This document shows positions 45,033 to 54,114 of a stretch of DNA of 64,000 bases, piece after piece; within the stretch, counting starts at the first letter, position 1; each line of letters begins with the position of its first letter. Location: the NCBI RefSeq assembly GCF_001544755.2, contig NZ_FCOF02000004.1:1-64000 (forward strand), read 5' to 3'. Made by a program: the position numbers and the translations under genes. The stretch is from Caballeronia catudaia (GTDB lineage Bacteria; Pseudomonadota; Gammaproteobacteria; Burkholderiales; Burkholderiaceae). The notes beneath the pieces are model-generated. The model was not told where the DNA came from and did not search any database. It saw nothing but the letters and a program-made list of their open reading frames with translations.

Positions 45033-46169
45033 ATGAAAGCGTTCGTCTCCTTCCTCGCGGCATCCGCGCTCTGTGTCGTCCCGATGGCAGTCAGCGCCCA
45101 GCAAACCGTTCACATTGGTGTTTCGGCGCCGCTTACCGGCCTGGGCGCGGCCAATGGCAAGGACATTGAAAACGGCGTGCGCCTGGCTGTGGAGGAGGCG
45201 AACGCGCAACAGATCAAGATCCAGGGCCAGCCGGTCAAATTCGAACTCACATCCGTCGATGATCAGGGCGACCCGCGCATCGGCGTTCAAGTCGCGCAGA
45301 AGCTCGTCGACGATGGCGTTGTAGCCGTGGTCGGCTATTACAACTCGGGTGTCGCGCTTCCCTCGGCGCCGATCTTCGCGCGCGCGGGCATTCCGCTCAT
45401 CGATCCGGCGGCGACGAATCCGGCTATCACCCGCCAGGGCTTGAACAATGTGTTCCGCATCATCGCGACCGATACGCAGAACTCGGGTAACGCGGGCACG
45501 TATGCCGTGAAGGTCACGAAGGCGAAGCGGATCGCCGTGATGGATGATCGGACAGCCTTCGGACAGGGCGCGGTCGAAGAGTTCAAGAAGGCCGTGCAAG
45601 CGGCCGGTGGCCAGGTGGTGGCCGAGGAATATACGACCGATAAAGCCGTCGAGTTCAACGCCCAACTGACGAACATAAAGGCGGCCAACGCGGACCTTCT
45701 GTACTTCGGCGGGCTCGACGGCCAGGCAGGATTAATCGTCAAGCGCATGAAGCAGCTTGGCATACACGCGCAGTTCGTCGGAAGCGGCGGAATAGCCGAT
45801 AGCGTGTTCATCAGTTCGGCGGGAAATGCGGCCGAAGGCGCGATGGCATGGGAGTACGGCCGGCCCGTCGATTCATTGCCCGAAGGTCGTGCGTTCGCGG
45901 AAAAATTCAAGAAACGCTTCGGCGCGGAGACGCTGACGTATGCGCCGTTCGCCTATGACTGCGCCTGGCTCGCCATCACGGCAATGAAGCAGGCGAACTC
46001 CGTCACGCCTGCCACGTTCATGCAGACACTCCGCACGATGAAATACGACGGCATCACCGGGCATATTTCATTCGACAAATACGGAGATCTGAATAACCCC
46101 ACGTCGACGCTTTATCAGGTCAAGTCGATGAAGTGGCAGCCGGTGACGACGATCGGAGCGGAGAAGTAA
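45033..46169 (+). CDS. Branched-chain amino acid-type ABC transporter substrate-binding protein
   Basis: The product is 378 residues. The signal MKAFVSFLAASALCVVPMAV is cleaved near SAQQ. The mature protein is a type I periplasmic binding fold like LivJ/LivK: VHIGVSAPLTGLGAANGKDI, VDDGVVAVVGYYNSGVALPS, NVFRIIATDTQNSGNAGTYA and VVAEEYTTDKAVEFNAQLTN. It binds an amino acid or a small organic acid in the periplasm. The membrane and ATPase genes are not adjacent, so it works with a transporter encoded elsewhere, or it is an orphan. AGGTG lies 8 bases ahead of the ATG at 45033. It is divergent from mobA. Confidence 0.88.
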   Translation: MKAFVSFLAASALCVVPMAVSAQQTVHIGVSAPLTGLGAANGKDIENGVRLAVEEANAQQIKIQGQPVKFELTSVDDQGDPRIGVQVAQKLVDDGVVAVVGYYNSGVALPSAPIFARAGIPLIDPAATNPAITRQGLNNVFRIIATDTQNSGNAGTYAVKVTKAKRIAVMDDRTAFGQGAVEEFKKAVQAAGGQVVAEEYTTDKAVEFNAQLTNIKAANADLLYFGGLDGQAGLIVKRMKQLGIHAQFVGSGGIADSVFISSAGNAAEGAMAWEYGRPVDSLPEGRAFAEKFKKRFGAETLTYAPFAYDCAWLAITAMKQANSVTPATFMQTLRTMKYDGITGHISFDKYGDLNNPTSTLYQVKSMKWQPVTTIGAEK

Positions 46170-46602
46170 GAAAGGACGCCTGGCGACCCGTTCGAACGTT
46201 TGCGTGTCCATGCGCCCATGCGTCGGGTGAGCGACGTTCGTGTGGTCGCGTGCCGCGAGGAATCGGTGCATCGTCGGCAGTATATGCGTCCTCGCACATA
46301 CGCCGCCTAAAATTTGCCACACGAACATAAAACACACTGTTAATCTGCACTCCGCAACATGAATTCGTGCAGATATCTTTATCGCGATTCGCCCTCTAAA
46401 AAAATAAGACGAAAGCATTCGACTCCGGAAATCTTACGGTTCGAATAAATCAGTAGCGCGAATGGGCGCCATCGGTTTTCATGTGAACTCGTAAGTCGAA
46501 GGCCCGCCTTCCAGCATCGAGCGCGCGGCATCCGAATCGGCCGCTCATGGACCGGCCAACATCTCACGCATCGTGGCGGCAGGGATCACTTGGAGAACAG
46601 GC
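46170..46602. other. Promoter-bearing intergenic region before the polysaccharide locus
   Basis: About 430 bases with no plausible gene, AT-rich between 46300 and 46440. It should hold the promoter of the wzc-wzy-beta-helix unit. I could not pick out a convincing -35/-10 pair or terminator by eye. Confidence 0.45.
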
Positions 46603-48834
46603 ATGCACCGAGACGGAACATCGCTCGATTACGGCTATCCCGATGAAGATCCGCCATCGAATTTCGCAAACTATCTCGACATAATCTATGACAACCGGAA
46701 AATGATCGCGGTGGTTATCACGATCGTGCTCGCCCTTGGCGCCGCATATGCGATTCTGGCGCAGCGGATCTACCGCGCGGACATACTCGTGCAAATTGAA
46801 CAGAGCGCCAATGGCGAGACGGCGAACAACGTTTTGGGCGATGCGTCCGCTATGTTCGATACCAAGACCGCCGCATCGGGCGAGGCCCAGGTGATCGGCT
46901 CGCGCTCGGTGGTGGGGCACGTGGTGGACTCGATGCATCTGTTCATCGAGGCGTCGCCGCGTTACTTCCCGGTCATCGGACGCTGGCTCGCACAGCATGC
47001 GGATGGCCTGTCTACACCGGGTCCCTACGGCTATGTTTCGGGCACGGAACGAATCGATGTCTCGCGGTTCGATGTGCCGCGGCAGTTGTACGGCCGTCGA
47101 TTTGTGCTGACGAAAGAGCAGGGGCGTAACTATGAATTGCGCTATGGCGACATCAAATTGCACGGGATAGCGGGCGAAGTATTGCAAGCAACGACGATCT
47201 ACGGTCCAGTCACCTTGGTCGTCGATAGCGTTGACGCGAAGGATGGCGCGACCTTCGACCTACGGCGCTCTTCGCCTCTCGCCACCACGGAAAAGCTGCG
47301 CAAGAACCTGGCGATCGCGGAAGAGGGGAAGGCGTCGAACGTTATCAGCGTTTCGTTGATGGGCCCCGATCCCCAAAAGATCAGTGCAGTGCTGGGGGCC
47401 ATCGGCGCGGAGTATGTCAGCCAGAACATGCGACGTAAATCCGAGGAAGCCGAGCGCTCGATCGGATTTCTTCAGCTCCAGTTGCCGGAGCTGAAGCAGC
47501 AATTGGAGAGTTCGGAAAGCCGCTTCAATAGCTATCGTGCGACTCACGGCACCGTCGATCTCGGTGAGGAAGCAACGAACCTGCTCCAGCGTTCGGTCTT
47601 GGCGCAGACGAGGCTCGTGGAGCTCGAACAGAAACGCGGTGAGTTGCTGGCCAATGTCACCGAAGATCATCCTGCGGTACGTTCCATCGATGCGCAGCTA
47701 CAGGTTGCGCGGCGCGAAGCGGATGAAGTCGGCGATGCGACGCGCATGCGGCCTCCACTGGAGCAGAACGTCATTCGCCTTCAACGCGACGTGACGGTGG
47801 GCACCGAGCTCTACACCACATTGCGCAACACGCTCGAACAGCTCAGGCTGGTGAAGGCGGGAAAGGCGGGTAATGTTCGTATCATCGATACCGCGGCGGT
47901 GCCCGAAGAGCCGGTCTGGCCCAAACCCCTGCGCGTTATTGCTGCGTCGTTAATGCTGGGCCTCTTTCTTGGCATCGTGACATCGTTGACGCGCGTGCTC
48001 CTGTTCGACGCGATCGACGATCCGCACGAGGTCGAGTTGCGCACCGGACTGCCGGTCTACGCGAGCGTCCCGTACAGTCGACGAGAGGAAAAGCTCGGGC
48101 ACATCCGCCGTAGCTCGGGAATACACCGCTCGATTCTGGCGAATGAATCCAAAGGCGATCACGCGATAGAGAGCCTGCGCGGCTTACGCACGGCGTTGGA
48201 GGTTGCGATGCTCGAAGCGCGCAACCGGGTAGTGCTCATTACCGGCCCGACGCGAGGCGTCGGCAAAACCTTCATCGCGCTGAACCTCGCCGTAGTCATC
48301 GGTGCGTCGGGCAAGCGCGTGCTGCTCGTCGATGCCGATATGCGAGGAGGGTTTCTTCATCGCCATATCGGTGGCGATTGCAGTCCGGGGCTTTCCGACC
48401 TGATAAACGGAGCTCTCGGGCGCAGCGAGGTGATCCGGTCGACGACCATGCCGGGCGTCGATTTTCTTCCGGTCGGGCGTCTGGTTTCGAGTCCAAGCGA
48501 TGTGCTCTCGCACCCCAACCTGCAAGCGCTGCTTGGCCAGCTCTGCGTAGCGTACGACGTGATTCTCATGGATGCGCCGCCGATCCTTCCCGCCGCCGAC
48601 GCATCGCAGCTGGCATGTCTGTCGGGTACGACACTGCTCGTTGCGCGACAAGGCATTACGGGGCTCGGCGAACTGCGCGAGTCGATACGGCAGTTCAGAA
48701 AACTTGGCGTTACGGTCCGTGGCGTCATCGTCAACGGGATGAGGCTGCGGCCCGGCCGCTACAGCCACGATTACGGACGTTACCGTTATTCGAGCTACGT
48801 TTACAAGCGGCGCGGGGCTGAAATAGCGCGATAA
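46603..48834 (+). CDS. Polysaccharide co-polymerase with tyrosine autokinase domain (Wzc type), copy 1
   Basis: The product is 743 residues. The N-terminal Wzz part has one helix at about 28-48 (YDNRKMIAVVITIVLALGAA) and a long periplasmic coiled-coil region (ERSIGFLQLQLPELKQQLES). A second membrane helix lies near 445-465. The kinase part has Walker A GPTRGVGKTF at about 547-556, Walker A' RVLLVDADMRG and Walker B VILMDAPP. The tail YSHDYGRYRYSSYVY supplies the autophosphorylated Tyr cluster. It controls chain length and export of the exopolysaccharide. ATG at 46603 has GGAG upstream. A paralogue is at 56456-58684. Confidence 0.9.
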   Translation: MHRDGTSLDYGYPDEDPPSNFANYLDIIYDNRKMIAVVITIVLALGAAYAILAQRIYRADILVQIEQSANGETANNVLGDASAMFDTKTAASGEAQVIGSRSVVGHVVDSMHLFIEASPRYFPVIGRWLAQHADGLSTPGPYGYVSGTERIDVSRFDVPRQLYGRRFVLTKEQGRNYELRYGDIKLHGIAGEVLQATTIYGPVTLVVDSVDAKDGATFDLRRSSPLATTEKLRKNLAIAEEGKASNVISVSLMGPDPQKISAVLGAIGAEYVSQNMRRKSEEAERSIGFLQLQLPELKQQLESSESRFNSYRATHGTVDLGEEATNLLQRSVLAQTRLVELEQKRGELLANVTEDHPAVRSIDAQLQVARREADEVGDATRMRPPLEQNVIRLQRDVTVGTELYTTLRNTLEQLRLVKAGKAGNVRIIDTAAVPEEPVWPKPLRVIAASLMLGLFLGIVTSLTRVLLFDAIDDPHEVELRTGLPVYASVPYSRREEKLGHIRRSSGIHRSILANESKGDHAIESLRGLRTALEVAMLEARNRVVLITGPTRGVGKTFIALNLAVVIGASGKRVLLVDADMRGGFLHRHIGGDCSPGLSDLINGALGRSEVIRSTTMPGVDFLPVGRLVSSPSDVLSHPNLQALLGQLCVAYDVILMDAPPILPAADASQLACLSGTTLLVARQGITGLGELRESIRQFRKLGVTVRGVIVNGMRLRPGRYSHDYGRYRYSSYVYKRRGAEIAR

Positions 48835-48866
48835 GCACTTCTTCTCTCATTTTTCCGGACAATCAC

Positions 48867-50093
48867 ATGGCAACGCATTCGGCCACGGCGAGACCGAGAA
48901 TAGTGAAGTTTATTTTCTGGGCAACCGTGGTCGTTGCTCTTCTGTATTCTTCGTACCGCTATCCGTTTCAGATCAATGCCAGCGGCACTAGCCCAACTTA
49001 CACGGACACGCCGCCGCTATTGCAGGCGGGCAAATATCTGATTCTTGTCATGGCATGCGTCGTGATGGCGCTCGTAGCAGGCGGATTCTACGTTTCCCGG
49101 CGTAAATTGGGCTTTGTCGCGCTATACCTTGCGATATCCGTTTATCCTCTGATTCACTTCATGTTCGATAAAGACCCCAAGCACCTGACCTTTTCTATCA
49201 TTGCGATGGTCGCTCTTTTTATTTCAGTGTCGGTGCGCAGGGTGGATTTGAAGTCAGTCGATGCCTTCATGACTTTTACGTTATATGCCTCACTGATTGT
49301 CGATGTCATACAGGTGGTGCTATTTTTTTCGGTCGGGCGACTACCTGCTCTGGCCTATTCAGATTCACTATCCGTCAGGTTCGGCAGTTTTCTGGACGAC
49401 CCGAATGGTTTTGGAGCGCTATTGTTTCTTCTGCTGGGGTATGCGTATTGTTCACCACGAACGATGGTAAATCGCCTCTGCCTGCTCGGAGTGATATTAT
49501 CGATCATCTTTACGCAATCTTTGACTGCTATCGGCTTTCTGGTTCTCTTGTTTATCGTGTGGGGACTCGTTAATTATTTTAAGACGTCGTTGATCATTGT
49601 GGCGATGGCTTGCCTTCCTTTGATCTTTCCATTTCTGTTCGAAGGTTCCAGACTGGGTACCCGCGGTCTGGATGCTGTCCTTACGTCGAAGCAGGCCAGT
49701 TCTGACGATCATTTCTCTTCCTTTACGGTGGACAACCTGGCAGACCCTTCTGTATGGGTTTTGGGGGGCGATGGTTACTCGTCGTCAGAGTCCTGGTGGG
49801 TGGGCTCATTCAGCAACTATGGTTTGATATGGACAGTGTCTCTGTTGTTCATGTTTTGTGCGTTCGTGTGGCGTCTGTACGTTCTCAGCCGGAAAGCAAG
49901 TTCCCAAAGATTCAGGCGCCTTGTCTGGAGCACACTGCTGTTTTCGATTTACGTCGTCGTGGCGTCGTTGAATCTTCCGTTTCCGGCCGTATTTCCCATC
50001 AATTTCATATTCATGCTGTTTCTCTGTCTTTTTATGCTCGAGAAACTGCAGGATAGAGTAGCTGAGAACTCCGGAGGAGCCAGGTATGGGTGA
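48867..50093 (+). CDS. O-antigen/exopolysaccharide polymerase-like membrane protein (Wzy type)
   Basis: The product is 408 residues with about eleven hydrophobic helices and a sizeable periplasmic loop near 265-320 (VLTSKQASSDDHFSSFTVDN, GYSSSESWWVGSFSNYG). That layout is the hallmark of Wzy polymerases, whose sequences are otherwise poorly conserved. Position between a Wzc and a beta-helix gene in a polysaccharide locus supports the call. Base composition is visibly more AT-rich than the flanking genes, as is usual for Wzy genes moved between strains. It would join flipped repeat units in the periplasm. Confidence 0.78.
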   Translation: MATHSATARPRIVKFIFWATVVVALLYSSYRYPFQINASGTSPTYTDTPPLLQAGKYLILVMACVVMALVAGGFYVSRRKLGFVALYLAISVYPLIHFMFDKDPKHLTFSIIAMVALFISVSVRRVDLKSVDAFMTFTLYASLIVDVIQVVLFFSVGRLPALAYSDSLSVRFGSFLDDPNGFGALLFLLLGYAYCSPRTMVNRLCLLGVILSIIFTQSLTAIGFLVLLFIVWGLVNYFKTSLIIVAMACLPLIFPFLFEGSRLGTRGLDAVLTSKQASSDDHFSSFTVDNLADPSVWVLGGDGYSSSESWWVGSFSNYGLIWTVSLLFMFCAFVWRLYVLSRKASSQRFRRLVWSTLLFSIYVVVASLNLPFPAVFPINFIFMLFLCLFMLEKLQDRVAENSGGARYG

Positions 50094-50148
50094 ACTATCT
50101 ACACCTGCGGAGCCTATTGCGCCGGCGAATGAGTCAATGCGTTTATGA
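50086..50148 (+). CDS. 20-codon coupled mini-ORF between the polymerase and beta-helix genes
   Basis: The peptide MGELSTPAEPIAPANESMRL starts at an ATG with a very strong GGAGGAG site 5 bases upstream, inside the last codons of the polymerase gene. It ends TTATGA, so its stop overlaps the ATG of the beta-helix gene. It may be a leader that couples translation, or a remnant of a deleted gene. No family can be assigned at this size. Confidence 0.4.
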   Translation: MGELSTPAEPIAPANESMRL

Positions 50149-51671
50149 AAAGGTTATGGCATTGGTTCCCGGTCGCGGCGCTCGCGTGCAGCAATAGCCT
50201 CACCGCCGACCGCACCGCCGTGCCCCGCAACAGCGCGAAGCCAGTCGCGCAGATATTGGCGGTGCAAGACGTGGCACCCTCGCAGCAAGACGACGAACGG
50301 GTCCCGTCGGCTTCTGGCGTCGGCCTTGTCGGCTATCAAACGGCTGCGGCAAACGCGATCGCGGCGAAGGTCTCGGAGAAATTCGGCTCGAGCGTCGAAT
50401 GCCATGCCGATTTCGCGGCTGATAATACCGGCGCGACCGACGCGACTGCAGCGCTCAACAATTGCTTTGCCACAGGCGGCAAGGTCCGCCTGATGGCCGG
50501 CACATATAAGATCTCGTCCTATCTGCTGGTGCCGGCCAATACGTTTATCACGGGCGACGGGCCGGCCAGCACGATCATTCGACTATTGGCGGATGTTCCA
50601 CTGTATGTGCCATGGGGGAGCGCCGATCAGGGTCAAATTGTGCTGATCAACGGCGACAATGCCGGTGTATTCAACCTGCAGATCGACGCGGGCGGCTATA
50701 AGGGCTGTGGCATAGCCATCTGGCAATTCGCAAATAACTTTATCGGCGGTAATCATATCTGGAACTGCGGGAGCAGCGCACAGGGCATTCTGCAAACGTT
50801 CTCGAGCTATCAGTACGTCTATAACAACTATATCTTTGACACGCAACATGGTATGGAAGTGTGGCAGGTCACTCACGGCCAATACACCGACAACGTAATC
50901 GATACGACTTCGGAGGGCGGCTATTTCGAAACCGATAGTGAAGCTTTGACTGTCACCGGTAACGTTATTTCTAATAGCGGAGATGTCGGACTCGACGCCG
51001 AAGGGGGCGTCGATGTGCTTCTCGCGGGTAATACCGTACGCAGCGCTCAGTTCGGTGAGATGAGTTACTTCGCCAATGGCACGGGATCTGGCCGCATTCC
51101 GCGCAACGTGGTGTTCTCGAACAATGTGGCTTATCGCACGGCCACTTATCTCGCGGGCGCAGCACAGACGATGAAAGAGACGAGCACAGAAGCTGGCGGC
51201 ATCATGCTGGCAAGTTCGACCAACGGTCAAACGGGCATCGTGTTCAGCAAGAACACGGTCTACGCGACGGGGCGTACGGCGCTGTGGGCGCACGATCAAG
51301 GCGCTGGCGTGCAGACGGGCTTTCAGATCGTCGACAACAATCTCACGAGCGACGACAGACTCTTCACTTTCTACCGCGCGCGGGGCGCCATCATCAAGGG
51401 CAATTATCTGCACGGCTTGTCGGGAGCCGAGGTTCATCAGGGAGAATGGAAGAATCCGGATGGCGGCGCATTCGTGAACAACACGTTCGCCTATGACGTC
51501 GCGAAAACCACCAACTATGCGCTGTTCTATTACACGGACACGGCGATCACCGCGAACCCGGTCATCGCAGGAAACTCGTGCCTTAACTGTGGTGCATACG
51601 TGTTCAAACGTGATCTGTACGATTCCGGCGCGGCGGCGATCGATTACAGTAATGCGTTCGTGGGCAAATGA
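50145..51671 (+). CDS. Right-handed parallel beta-helix repeat protein (polysaccharide lyase or epimerase-like)
   Basis: The product is 508 residues. The start MKRLWHWFPVAALACSNSLT is a signal, with Cys15 as a possible lipid anchor. From about residue 85 (CHADFAADNTGATDATAALN, pectate-lyase/Pec_lyase_C start) the protein shows repeated beta-helix turns rich in Asn and Gly: VTGNVISNSGDVGLDAEGG, VLLAGNTVRSAQFG, IVFSKNTVYATGRTALWAHD. Such proteins in exopolysaccharide loci cleave or epimerise the polymer. Its ATG overlaps the mini-ORF stop. Active-site residues cannot be assigned by eye. It ends the plus-strand half of the locus. Confidence 0.8.
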   Translation: MKRLWHWFPVAALACSNSLTADRTAVPRNSAKPVAQILAVQDVAPSQQDDERVPSASGVGLVGYQTAAANAIAAKVSEKFGSSVECHADFAADNTGATDATAALNNCFATGGKVRLMAGTYKISSYLLVPANTFITGDGPASTIIRLLADVPLYVPWGSADQGQIVLINGDNAGVFNLQIDAGGYKGCGIAIWQFANNFIGGNHIWNCGSSAQGILQTFSSYQYVYNNYIFDTQHGMEVWQVTHGQYTDNVIDTTSEGGYFETDSEALTVTGNVISNSGDVGLDAEGGVDVLLAGNTVRSAQFGEMSYFANGTGSGRIPRNVVFSNNVAYRTATYLAGAAQTMKETSTEAGGIMLASSTNGQTGIVFSKNTVYATGRTALWAHDQGAGVQTGFQIVDNNLTSDDRLFTFYRARGAIIKGNYLHGLSGAEVHQGEWKNPDGGAFVNNTFAYDVAKTTNYALFYYTDTAITANPVIAGNSCLNCGAYVFKRDLYDSGAAAIDYSNAFVGK

Positions 51672-51943
51672 CAGCACGTCGTGAAGGTCAGTAAGGGATT
51701 ACAGAAATTTTGCTAATTTATGTTATGTAAAGTAAGACGTGGAAATCTCCTAGCTGGCGGCACTGCCCGGCACCCCAGCCCGCGCTCAAAAATCACATGC
51801 GGCCGTAACAATCGTCCAGACGCACGATGTCCTCGCCGAGCCTGATTGAACCTCGATGATTTCCAGCTCAAGCGATGCGGCGGCAAGACGGCGCGCGCGA
51901 TATGTCGGGGCTCGCGATCATGATTGAGGGTTCCACACTCGTG

Positions 51944-52390
51944 CTATGCAATTGGCGAACTCGTCGGCGAATCGTCTTCACTTAATTCGCCCGCCACTAA
52001 ACGATTGCAGTCCTCACAAATTATCGCGAGATACTCCATTTGGACCGTATCCCAGGTAATGTCATCAACCGGTTCGGAAAGCGTGGCCAGATAGGCCCGG
52101 TGAAAATTCGTCCTGTCCACAGGCAACCGACAAACGGCACAATTCGCGACCCGGTCCGGACCCGGACGGGTAACCGGTATTTTCTCGCGGATCATCACCC
52201 CGTCCAGACGAGCTTCCAGACACGCGCGAGAACAGTAGCATTCAATGCCACGCAAGTCTTGATTCTCGACATAAGGCACGCGTTCCTCGAAGTGCAAACG
52301 ACATCGCTCGTGAACAATTTCGTACACTCCGTCGCGAAAAATAGTATGACAATGGAAGCATTCGAAATTGTCTGAGAATACGGGTTCCAC
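51944..52390 (-). CDS. Cysteine-rich, zinc-ribbon-like hypothetical protein
   Basis: The product is 148 residues from a GTG start. There are four Cys clusters: CFHC at the start, CYCSRAC, CAVC and CEDC, with nearby His. They could form two zinc-bound treble clefs. No HNH or DNA-binding motif is recognised. GGAG lies 6 bases before GTG; the frame opens further at a TTG (52402) with no ribosome site. It is the last gene of the minus-strand half of the polysaccharide locus, next to the Wzx gene, with no obvious link to polysaccharide chemistry. Confidence 0.6.
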   Translation of the reverse strand: MEPVFSDNFECFHCHTIFRDGVYEIVHERCRLHFEERVPYVENQDLRGIECYCSRACLEARLDGVMIREKIPVTRPGPDRVANCAVCRLPVDRTNFHRAYLATLSEPVDDITWDTVQMEYLAIICEDCNRLVAGELSEDDSPTSSPIA

Positions 52391-52476
52391 GGCATTCTCC
52401 AATTCGTTAGTCTACCTTATCGTATTGCTGGCGAGGCCATGCCGAGAACCAACTGACGACACCGTGCGGTACATCT

Positions 52477-53931
52477 TCAGAAATTCAGCCGGAGCAAAAG
52501 GGATCGCCCCATGTGTCTCAACGCGGGAGACGTGACCAGAGACCAGGCGAGGTCCGCGAGAATCAGCAGCGCGCCGGCGGCGAACGTAAGCAAATGACTC
52601 TCGAAAGAACTGGTCAGCCACAGGCAAACGAGCAGGAAGGCGGCATGGGCGAACATTCCTCGTAGCGACGACCATAAAGGAACGCGCGCCAATCGCAAAA
52701 GAACCACGAAATCGAGCGAAACTCTCAAGACGTTCGCCACGGCCGCGCCCATCAGTCCGAATTGTTGAATGGCAACCCAGAGAATGGCCACATAGACCGA
52801 AAGCTGCAGGACGCAGGCCTGCGCTGCCCGTGCCGCGCTGACGTGAGATTGGACGAGTACGCGCCAGATGTCCGCCTGTCCGGCGATCCACATGGTGAAG
52901 ATCAATACCCGCGCGAACGGCGTCGCGACCGCAGCTATATCGTGTCCTACCCAGATCTGCAGGAATGGCCCAACGGCAAGCATCGCGGCCATCACAATCG
53001 GCGTATAGACTGCGCCGAGAAATTGGCTCGACTCCTGCATGAGCACGCCCGCGGCCTCGCGATCGACCGCCGACAGCCGGGGAAACAGCACGCGCTCAAG
53101 CGCCATCGCCACGATGTTAAGGCGTGTAACGAGGTTCTTCGGCACCGAGTAGACGGCGACGAGCCGTGCGCCAAGGGCGGACCCGATCAGCAAGCGATCG
53201 ATGGACTCGGAAATCATCGACGTTACGGTGGCGACAAACATCCATCCTCCGAAACCGAACAATCCCTTTATCACCTCGCGCCGCGGTCCCATAACGCCAG
53301 CGATGTTCAACACGCGCGAAGACTGCCACGCGAGTTGCCCAGCGGTTATCAGCCGCATGGCAATCGCGGCGACCAGCACGTTCTGCAACGTCGGACTTAT
53401 GACGAAGGCGACACTGAGCGGAATCACCTGAAACAAGATCGTGCCGATCGTCTGCGTCGTGTTGAATGCGCCGAATCGCTCGGCGCCGGTCAGGGCCGCG
53501 CCGAAAGCACAACTTACATTCGCGATTGGAACCGACAGTGCGAGCCAGGGAAGCCCGCTCTCTATTTCGTGTCTCAACCCGGTGTCTACATTGGTGCAGC
53601 AGGACGTATAGAGGAATCCGGCCGCATATACCGCGATGCCGATCAATGCTCCGGTCGCAAGGTTCACCCAGGTCACGCTCCAGAAGACTTCCGCGCAGGC
53701 GCGCGAATCGCCCGTCGAATACGCTTTGGAAATGCGGTTTTGTGCCGCCACGCTCATCGTGAAGCCCAGAATGCCGAAGTAATCGATCAGAATCCATACG
53801 AGGGCGACGATTCCATATCGCTCGAGCCCTAGCGTATGGATATAGGCAGGTACCGTTGCGAGCGAGACGAACGCCGGCGCGATGAGTCCGGCGAAATTGA
53901 TGACGATGTTTTTGACGATGACTTTTTCCAT
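52477..53931 (-). CDS. Polysaccharide flippase (Wzx/MATE-like)
   Basis: The product is 484 residues with about twelve hydrophobic helices, starting MEKVIVKNIVINFAGLIAPA and then YIHTLGLERYGIVALVWILI, the typical opening of PST-family flippases. LTGAERFGAFNTTQTIGTIL and GARLVAVYSVPKNLVTRLNI are also family-like. It would turn the lipid-linked repeat unit across the inner membrane before Wzy. It follows two GT4 genes in the same direction. No good ribosome site is visible at the ATG. Confidence 0.82.
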   Translation of the reverse strand: MEKVIVKNIVINFAGLIAPAFVSLATVPAYIHTLGLERYGIVALVWILIDYFGILGFTMSVAAQNRISKAYSTGDSRACAEVFWSVTWVNLATGALIGIAVYAAGFLYTSCCTNVDTGLRHEIESGLPWLALSVPIANVSCAFGAALTGAERFGAFNTTQTIGTILFQVIPLSVAFVISPTLQNVLVAAIAMRLITAGQLAWQSSRVLNIAGVMGPRREVIKGLFGFGGWMFVATVTSMISESIDRLLIGSALGARLVAVYSVPKNLVTRLNIVAMALERVLFPRLSAVDREAAGVLMQESSQFLGAVYTPIVMAAMLAVGPFLQIWVGHDIAAVATPFARVLIFTMWIAGQADIWRVLVQSHVSAARAAQACVLQLSVYVAILWVAIQQFGLMGAAVANVLRVSLDFVVLLRLARVPLWSSLRGMFAHAAFLLVCLWLTSSFESHLLTFAAGALLILADLAWSLVTSPALRHMGRSLLLRLNF

Positions 53932-54114
53932 GGCGTAAGTTCGGCTTTTCTATTGTTGTCCCCGCCGGTTCAAACGCATGTCTCCGGCATTCGCCATGTA
54001 TAAGTTTCGCGAGGATGGCCTCAAACCCAATTCCGCAATGTAGATCTCGCACCCTCTTCCCCGCTAATCAGGCGCGGGGCAAGGGCGGCGTGCCCTGCTC
54101 CTTTCGGCGCGCCG

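Noticed and set aside
53117-54052. 311-codon minus-strand ORF within the flippase region
   Set aside because: Alternate frame of the flippase gene; His/Arg-rich with no membrane pattern.
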